From: a virus
Reading direction: 5' to 3' (one strand)
DNA length: 21,761 nucleotides
IMG/VR virus record: IMGVR_UViG_3300032294_001736
Location: 1-21,761 of that record
Below, one piece after another: positions 6,541-15,500 of this stretch (the first letter of the stretch is position 1; every line of letters begins with the position of its first letter). The translations under genes and the position numbers were made by a program. The notes beneath the pieces are model-generated. The model was not told the origin of the DNA. It made no database searches and saw nothing but the letters and a program-made list of their open reading frames with translations.

Positions 6541-9500
6541 GTTCCCTGCCGCCTGGCTTCGTTCTGGAGACGCCCCCGGACAGCGCCAGACCCGCGCGTC
6601 CAAAGGCTCCCGCCCCGCCGCCCGGATTTGTGCTTGAGCAGCAACCGCCGACATTTGAGACAGTGCCATCCGTGCCGTTGCGGCGGCAGCAAGAAACGGC
6701 CCCGCCGCCTGGCTTTGTTCTGAAACAGGAAAAAGAACCGGCGGCACTTGGCGTTGGCGACTACGCCAGCGAGTTTGGCGGCGCTACCGTTCGCGGCGCT
6801 GCCGGTACAACGGCGGGAATGTTGCGCGGAGCCAATGTTCTCACTACCGACTCGCCAGACGAAATCAGGCGCGCCGAGGATGGCATAAGCCGCCTCAAGA
6901 CCATGACTGCCGAGCAAGCCACGGAATTTATGCGTTCGCTTCCCGCTAGGTTGTCCCCAGCTGTTGCGTTCAACTATCAGGTCGCTATACGAAAATTGTG
7001 GGACGGCAAAACTGATGAGGCCAAAAGCTATCTTGACCAGGCGCGCCGCTACACAGACACAAGGCCCATTGAGCAGCAAGGCCTTTCCAAGGCTGCAGCA
7101 AACATTGAAGGCGCGGCCAACGAGGCTTTTCCTCAAGACCCGCGATTCCGCGGTTCTGTTACAAGCGATCTCGGACAGGGGTTTGGATCAACGGCGGCAT
7201 TCCTGCCCATCGGCCTGTTGACCGGCGGAACTGGCGTTGCCGTGGCTGGCGCGGCCGCTGGCGCCGATCAGGGCTACCAAGAAGCAATCCGCGACTTGGC
7301 TGCCCAGCGGCGCGAAGATCGTGGCGAGGCCTACAATTCAGGTCTTGGCGCCGAGGCGCAGGTCAAGGCGCTGCAGGCGGGCCGGTTGAGCGCGCTTCCC
7401 GGCGTGTCCGAAGTGGTGCCGGTCGAGACCTTCATTCAGCAGGCTCCGCGCTTCATCCCCGGCCTGCGCCCCATTGCCAACTCTCCGGCGTTCAAGCGAT
7501 TTGCCAAAGCGTTCGGCCGCATTGGCACTCAGGTTTTAGCGGAAGGCGGTCAGGAGGCGTTCCAGACATGGGCCGGGAACGTCATCAACCAGATTACCGT
7601 TGACCCATCGCAGGCCCTTGACGAAAACGTCCTATACAATTTTGCCATAGGCGGTGCGGTTGGGGGCGGTATGCAGGCCGCCATGGAAGGCTATGGCGCA
7701 ACGCGTGGCACCGGCGAACCACCTCCACCCTCCGCCCCTCCGCCTCCGCGCAACCGGACGGAACCCCGCCTATTCCCCGACGATCCGCCCGGCCCGCAAG
7801 CCGGTCCCGCCACCCCGCCGCCGCAACAGGCCGCGCCCCAGGCAGATCAGCCCGCCCCGGCACCGTCCGCGCCGTCAGCGCCACCCGCACCGCCCCCCGG
7901 CTTTGTTCTGGAGGACGCGCCGCCGTCTGGCATTGACCCGGGCGATGAGGGCTATCTGCTAGGCGCAGGCTACACGCCGGAGCAGATCGCCGACATGAAT
8001 GTGCCAGAACGCGCAGCGGCGGTCCAGGAAGCCCGCCAGCAGGGCGCGACCCCCGTTACCCCATCCGCCGCGCCGCCGCCGCCAGGGACCGCGCCAAGGG
8101 CGCCTAGGGGCACCCGGCAGGCAAAGGCGACCATTGAGACCGCCCAAGACCTTGAGCCGGTCAGGCCGGTGGTCAATCCGGAGCCGTCCGAGGCCCAGGC
8201 CAGAGCGGGCAACTACCAGAAAGCCCACGTCCGCATTCACGGCCTTGACGTGTCCATTGAGAACCCGCGCGGCTCAATCCGGCGCGGCCGGGATGAGGAT
8301 GGCCGGGATTGGGCATCGCCAGAGCTTCCCGCCGACTACGGCTACATCAAGCGAACCACGGGCAAGGACGGCGATCATGTGGACGTCTATATCGGCCCCA
8401 GCCCGGAATCAGACCGGGTTTTCGTCATTGACCAGCTCAACCTGAAAACCGGGAAATTCGACGAGCACAAGAGCGTCCTTGGCGCGTCATCGTTGGGGCA
8501 GGCGGTTGATCTGTATGTGAACTCCTTCGACAATCCCACGCTCAAGCGCATTGGCGACGTGACCGAAATGTCGGTTGACGAGTTTCGCCAGTGGGTGAAG
8601 GAAGGCCGGAACACCAAGCGCCCCGCCGCCAAGGCCGGGATCGGCACGGTGACGCCCAATCCGCCGGAAGCCCCTAGTGAAATCGCTGGCGCCCCGGACG
8701 CCATGCAAGCGGCGGGCCAGATGCCGGTTGCCGCACCGCAGCAAGAACCCGGATCATTACCTAATTCCGTTTCGAACCCAGCAGATTCAACGTTTCAGGC
8801 CCCTTTTGACCAGTTTTCGTCTGAAACTGAATTCCCGGTTATTCAGGCTGAATTACCGGATCAGCCGCAAATTCCCGCACCGCAGCAAGACGCGCCGCGG
8901 TATAACCCGACCACAATCAGCGGCGAGGTGGACGGCGCGCTCAAGCGCTACCTTGGCGGCAACGGCCCGCTGACGCCGGAAGCCTTCGCCAAATTTGCCA
9001 AGATCGACGTGTCCGAGGCTGGCAAGGCCCTCCAATATGCAGGGCTTCGCGGCGGCATCATCATTGACAAGAATGGCAACTGGCGCAGGCCCAGGACGTT
9101 CAAGGGCCCGGCCAACGTGCTGGACTTCATCGCCTCGATCGGCGGCATCAGGGACGTGACCGGCGAGCTTCGCGGCATGGACCTGCCCAAGATGACGCAA
9201 TTCGGGCCGGTGGTGCGCAAGAAGGGCCTTCACCCCGACAGGGTGCGCGAGCAGCTGATCGAAGCCGGCTACCTGTTTGAGCCGGGCCGGGGAACCGATC
9301 GCCAGCAGCAGACCACCGTTGCCGACGTTTACGACCTGATTTCCCAGCACATGAGCGGCCTTCAGGTGGTTGCCGCCGAGGATCAGGCCGAGGCCGAGGC
9401 CATCCGCGTTCAGAAACTGAACGAAAACATGCCGGATGATTGGCAGCCGCAGAACCAGGTGCGGGCACGCTTTGGCGCAGAAGTCTGGTCTGACATCGAG

Positions 9501-12500
9501 GAATTCTTTGCCCGGTCTGGAACCACCGAGGAATCGTGGGGACCGGACGAATTGCGCAACGCGGCGCGGCTGATCGCCGGGGGCATGGAGCCAGATGACG
9601 CCTTTGAGAGGGCCGCCATACAGTATCACGCCACGCTTGAGGATACGGAGGGCTTGGACCCGGCGCTTGAGGCGGCCTTCCAGAACGGAAACCCCAATGT
9701 TATGGTGGCGTTTGAGGACGTGCCATTTCCTGATTTGGAGACAGCAACCAATGCAGATCAGCAGCAAGGACCACAAGAAACGGGCGATGGCGCTGGCCCG
9801 GCTGGCACGGATCGCCTCGACGGAGCAGGGCAAGCAGTTGATGCTGACACAGCAGAAGAAGTTCGAAGCCCTGGCGCGCGTGGCGGCCAAGAGGGAGGCC
9901 GAGGGCAAGATGCCGGGCCGGTAAGCCCCGCCGCCGAACCCGGCGCCGATGGCAGGCCGCAGCTTGTGATCCCCGGCGCCGAGCAGGATGTCCGGGGCGC
10001 CATGCAGAATGCGGCGAAAGCGCCCCTCAAGTCCAACTCCCCGCAGAAGGGCATGGACATCGGCATGTTCGGCTCCGAGCGCGACCAGACGGACATCTTT
10101 GACAAGAGGCCGGAGGAGGTTGATCCGGCCGCCTCATCGCCAAAACCAGAAACCTATGGCGATTCCAACAAGTTCGTGACCAAGGACCGCGCCGCCGAAT
10201 TGCGCGAAAAGCTGAAGGCCAAGCTGAAGAACCAGGTTTCCTCTGGCATTGATCCGGAAATGCTGGCTCTAGGCGCGGAGTTGGCCGCGTACCACATTGA
10301 AGCTGGCGCGCGGCGGTTTTCCGATTTTGCCCGCGTTATTGCCGCTGACTTGGGCGCCACGATCAAACAGGTTCGCCCCTATCTCAGATCGTGGTACAAT
10401 GGCGCGCGGGACATGATGGAGGACGCCGGCCTTGATGTGGCCGGGATGGACTCGCCAGATGAGGTGAGGGCCGCCCTTGCGGCTCTTGATGGGCAGAATG
10501 ACAATGGATCGGCAATCCAGAATAACGGCAAGCCGCAACTTGCGTTGCAGCAGGACGAAAAATTCCACCCGCTTGTCACGGCTTTCGTCAACTACTTTTC
10601 GCAGCCAGACGCCGCATTCGACACGATCACAGAAGCGCGAAAATTTGCGGCCGAGCGTGGTTTTGTAGCAAATCCCGGCACTGCCGAGGCAAAGGACCTT
10701 GACGAAAAGGTCGAACTCGCCATTGTGCTGACCGCCCGCACGATCATTGGCGCGTCCAAGGCCCGGCCCGCCAAAACTGCGTACCGTCGCCTAGTCGATC
10801 TTTATAACCGCCAGCCCAATCTCGGCGTTCGCACGTCTGAAAGCATGGCGGATCAGGCATATTCAACTCCTGCGCCGCTTGCCTTCATTGCATCCCGTCT
10901 TGCCGGCGTGCCCGGGGCCAAGGACGTCTTGGAGCCAACCGCAGGCAACGGCATGCTGCTTATTGAAGCCAGTCCATCCAGGGCTACCGTCAACGAAATT
11001 AACGACCGCCGCGCTGAAGCGCTCAAGGCGCAAGGTTTTCGCGTCACACAGAAAGACGCCGCAACGGGCAGTCTTCGCAAGTCGGATTATCCAGTCGATT
11101 CCGTCATCGCCAATCCGCCGTTTGGCGCGGTCAAGGAATCGGACGGGTCATCCAAGACATTTGACGTTGATGGCTGGACCACAACGCAGATTGACCATGC
11201 GATTGCGCTGAACACGCTTAAGACCATGAAAGACGATGGCCGCGCCGTTCTGATTGTTGGCTCAGTCAAAGAGGGGTCCGAAAAAAGCCGGTCGGATGGC
11301 TACAACACAAAGCAAAAACGAGAGTTTTACTGGAGGCTCTATCAGGGATATAACGTCACCGATCACTTCACGGTTGCGGGCGATCTCTACAAGCGCCAGG
11401 GCGCTGCATGGCCGGTCGATGTCATTGTAATTGATGGCCGGTCAAAATCGGCGCGACCGCTTCCAGCCGTGGAACTGCCCAAGGTCTATGACACTTGGGA
11501 ATCGCTTGAGGAGAAGTTGAATGAAGCTCCCGCTCAATCTGAAACCGCAACCGGACCGGCGGTCGCCGGAAACGAGGTATCTCGACCTTCTGGCGTCGGT
11601 AATGTCTCAGAAGCTGGGACAGAATTGGAAGCCGGAAGCCGCCCAAATCAGCGCCCTGATGGTGCGGGAAGGCCTGCTTCCCCACAGTCCGCCGTTGGTG
11701 GACAAGGAACAGTTTTTGATGGAGGCGTTCAGCGAGAACCCGATGGTGTGGGAAAACAGCAATCTCCCGAACCTGATCGCGGCCAAATGGCGCCCGGAAA
11801 ACGCCCTGACGGCGACGGAGGTCGCAAAGCACCTGTTTCTGGCCGAGAGCGCGTAGCACAGGACGCCGAGTCCGCGCAGCAGCCCTATCGGCCCATGTCG
11901 GGCCAGACATCGCTTGACACCAAGATTCCAACTAACATGGCCGCCGCCGTCGAAGAGTCGCTGCAGGACTTGGCCGACCGCCACGGCGACCTTGATGCGT
12001 GGCTCGAAAATGAACTGGGCTACAAAAAGGGGCAAATCGGCAAGTATCTGGCCGCCGAACAAGTCGATGCCGTAGCGCTGGCCCTTGACAACGTGAAGAA
12101 GGAAGCCGCCTTCATCATTGGCGACCAGACAGGCATTGGCAAGGGTCGTGTTGTTGCCGCAGCATTGCGTTACGCCATGCGCCAAGGGCTTGTGCCGATC
12201 TTTGTCACGGAGAAGCCAAATCTCTACGGCGACATCATCAGAGACCTGAACGACATTGGCGTTCAGGAAATGCTTGGCCGCGACCTGCGCCCGTTTCTCA
12301 CCAATTCCGGCGAATCCATTCCCCTCGATGACGAGGCCGTGGCTTGGTACGACGAGGCGCAGCGCGCCAAGGTCGAAGGACAGCCGTCGCCGCCAAAGCG
12401 CGGCAAGTTCTTGCGCGCCAGCGGCGGCGACCTTCACAAGCGCCAGATGGCCGCGCTGCAGCAGGAAGGAACCGGCAAGGATTTTGACATCATTTTCACC

Positions 12501-15500
12501 ACCTACGACCAGATGAACACGGTCAAGGGGCAAACCACCGACCGCCGCCGGCTGGTGGACGGACTTGCGGGCCGCGCCTTCATCGTTCTGGACGAAAGCC
12601 ACAATGCAGGCGGAACGGAGCCCAACGAACGCGGCCCCAAAAATGCGCCGGAAAGCCGATCCGATTTTCTCAAGAACGTGACGACCAAGGCAAAGGCCGT
12701 CATGTTCTCGTCGGCCACTTACGCCAAGCGTCCAGGCGTCATGGCGCTTTATGCCCGCACCGACATGGGCAAGGCGGTTGACAAGCCAAGCATGCTCGGC
12801 GATCTCATCGCCAAGGGCGGCGTGCCCATGCAGCAAGTCGTAGCCTCTATGCTCGCCAAGGCTGGCCAGTACATCCGCCGCGAACGCTCTTTTGACGGCG
12901 TGTCCTACGACGTCGAGCCAGTTACGGTTGATCTTAAAGCCTATGAGGCGGTCTCGACATCTCTTGCAGCAATTGCCCGTTTCGACATTGAACTCAAAAA
13001 AAGCGATGTTTGGAGCGATGTAAAGGAGGGATTGAAAGGCCAGGCCGAGGCGGCGGCGATGGATCCCGGAACCGGCGAAGCGTCGGTCAACTCGACCAAT
13101 TTCACGTCCCTCATGCACAACATCGTCAACCAGATGCTGCTGGCAATTAAGGTCAATGCCGTGGCAGACCGGGCAATTCAGGCGCTACGCGAAAACGAAA
13201 AGCCGGTCATCACGGTTGCCAACACAATGGGCGCGTTCCTCAAGAGCTACGCCGAGGACAACGACATCAAGGCTGGCAACGGGGTAACGCTGTCGTTCCG
13301 AGATGTCCTGCTCCGTTACCTTGAGCGCACACTCCGCCTCACCGTAAAGCGGCCAGACGGCACCAAGTATCACGTCCAAATCCCGCTGTCCGCCCTGCCG
13401 CCAAGAATGCAGAAAGCCTACGAGGACGCGCGGAACCAGGTTGATCAGATTGACACGGCAAATCTGCCAATTTCGCCCATAGACTGGCTGCGTCATCGAC
13501 TTGCCAGGGCGGGATACCGCGTTGGAGAAATCACCGGCCGCAAGGAAATCCTTGACTACGCCGGTCCAGATAATGCGTCGTTCGCGTTGCGCAGCGATTC
13601 AGAGGTAAGCCCCGCTGGCCGTCGCGTGACAATCGACAAGTACAACCGCGGCGACCTTGATGCCATGATCTTAAACCGTGCGGGATCAACCGGACTCTCG
13701 CTGCATGCGTCTTCCAAGTTTAAGGACCGGCGCCGCCGCCGGATGATCATTGCGCAGGCCGAACTGAACATCGACGTTCACATGCAAATGCTGGGCCGCG
13801 TCCACCGCACCGGGCAGGTTGTACCGCCTGCCTTTGTGCAAGCCTATGCCGATGTTCCCGCCGAAGCCCGGCCCGCCGCTGTGCTGGCAAAAAAAATGGC
13901 ATCACTAAACGCCAACACAACAGCGTCTCGCAAGTCGGCATTTTCGGCGGATGACGGCGTTGATTTCCTGAACGAATACGGCGATCAGGTCGCCCGCGAG
14001 TTCTTGGCTGAAAATCCGGACTTCAACCAGCTGCTTGACGTCAGTCTCGACCCGGAAAAGGAAACCGCCCGCGAACTTACCGGAAGATTGCTTCTTCTCC
14101 CGGTTGCCGATCAGCGCCGCGTCATCGACGAGATTACCGCCCGCTACAAGACGCTGATTGCAAACCTGGACGCCATGGGCGAAAACGCCCTTGAGGCAAA
14201 AACCGTTGACCTGTCCGCCAAGACGGTTGGCCGCCAAGTGTTGCGCCCGTCTGAGGGCGAAAGCCCGTTTACGCAATCGGTCATCCTTGAGGAAGTTGAG
14301 GTCAGGTCAGATGGCAAAGCTCTGCCAATGCCAGAGATTGTCAACAAGGCCGCCGAGGCCTTAGGCGCAGGCAAGGTTTCTACCGACAACCCCGAGTCGG
14401 CGCTGAACGAAATCGCGCGCACCGCCGACAAGGTGCGCCAGACCTTTGCCAAGAAGTGGCTTGACGACTTTGACCGCATGGTCGCCGACGAACTCAAGAA
14501 CACCAAGAGCGACGACGTTCGCTCCGAACGCCGCGAGAAGCACACGGCAAACCGTCAGCGCTTTAACGACTTGCTTGATGTCGTAATGCCAGGGCGTCGC
14601 GTTACGGTGAGGCGCGCAACGGAAGACGGCGAGCCGATTATCGGCATTGTGATGAACGTCGCCCGGCGTGGCCAGACCGGCGCGACAGGAAATCCGCTTG
14701 CCCTCGGCGCATGGACGGCAGAGATTGCCATTGCCGACAACGCGCAGCGTATGCAAATCCCGTTTTCTTCAATGATTATATCGGGAGAGGCTTACGAGGC
14801 CAGTCGGGCGCGGATCATTGTCGGCGCCCCTGATTGGGCCATGGGGATCAAGCAAACCGTCGAAGCATTCGACAGGGCGCGACAGACCGGCAAAGAAAGG
14901 CGCCACATCGTCACCGGCAACATCTTAGCCGGATTTGACCAGACCAGCGGGCGCGGGCAAATCATCAACTACACCGACAACGAAGGAAATGTGAAGCCCG
15001 GCATTCTTATGGCCCGCAATTTTGACCCCGCCGCGTTCCTCAAGGAGCGCGCCGTCCGGTTCAAATCTGCCGATCAAGTGATTGCCTTCCTCAAGCAACT
15101 GCCGGCCGCAGAAATCATGTCGCACGACAACGTGATAACGGTGCGCGCCAGCGGCACGTCCTACGAGATTGAAATGCCAGCCTCAAGGCAAACTGGCGGC
15201 ATTTACTTTTTGAACCCCGAGGTTCGCCGGAGCGCGCGCGACCAGTTTACAAAAATCGGTTCTCGCATGCGCTATCGCACCGCGTCAGAGCGCGAAGCCC
15301 AAACCGTCCTAGACGCAATGATGCGCGTGGGCGCCGTGTTTCAAACGACCGAGAATCAAACGGCTGCTGAGGCAATTATTAATGGCGGCCCGCCCCAGGC
15401 CCCGCTTTCCTCCCGCCCGCCGCAGGGCACGATGCAATCCGCGCCATCCTCTCCCGTCCTGAACAGCTTCCGTTTCGCAATTTCAGACCGGCAGAGCCGC

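Noticed and set aside
8677-8973. Alternative-frame ORF in the linker before the winged-type segment of the giant protein
   Set aside because: Unlike the two nested genes, its product is Arg/Ser-rich without regular hydrophobic spacing, and the giant frame just before it keeps normal GC3.
11607-13118. Antisense ORF (503 codons) opposite the helicase
   Set aside because: Lies opposite intact helicase motifs and shows no recognisable protein pattern; GC-driven shadow.
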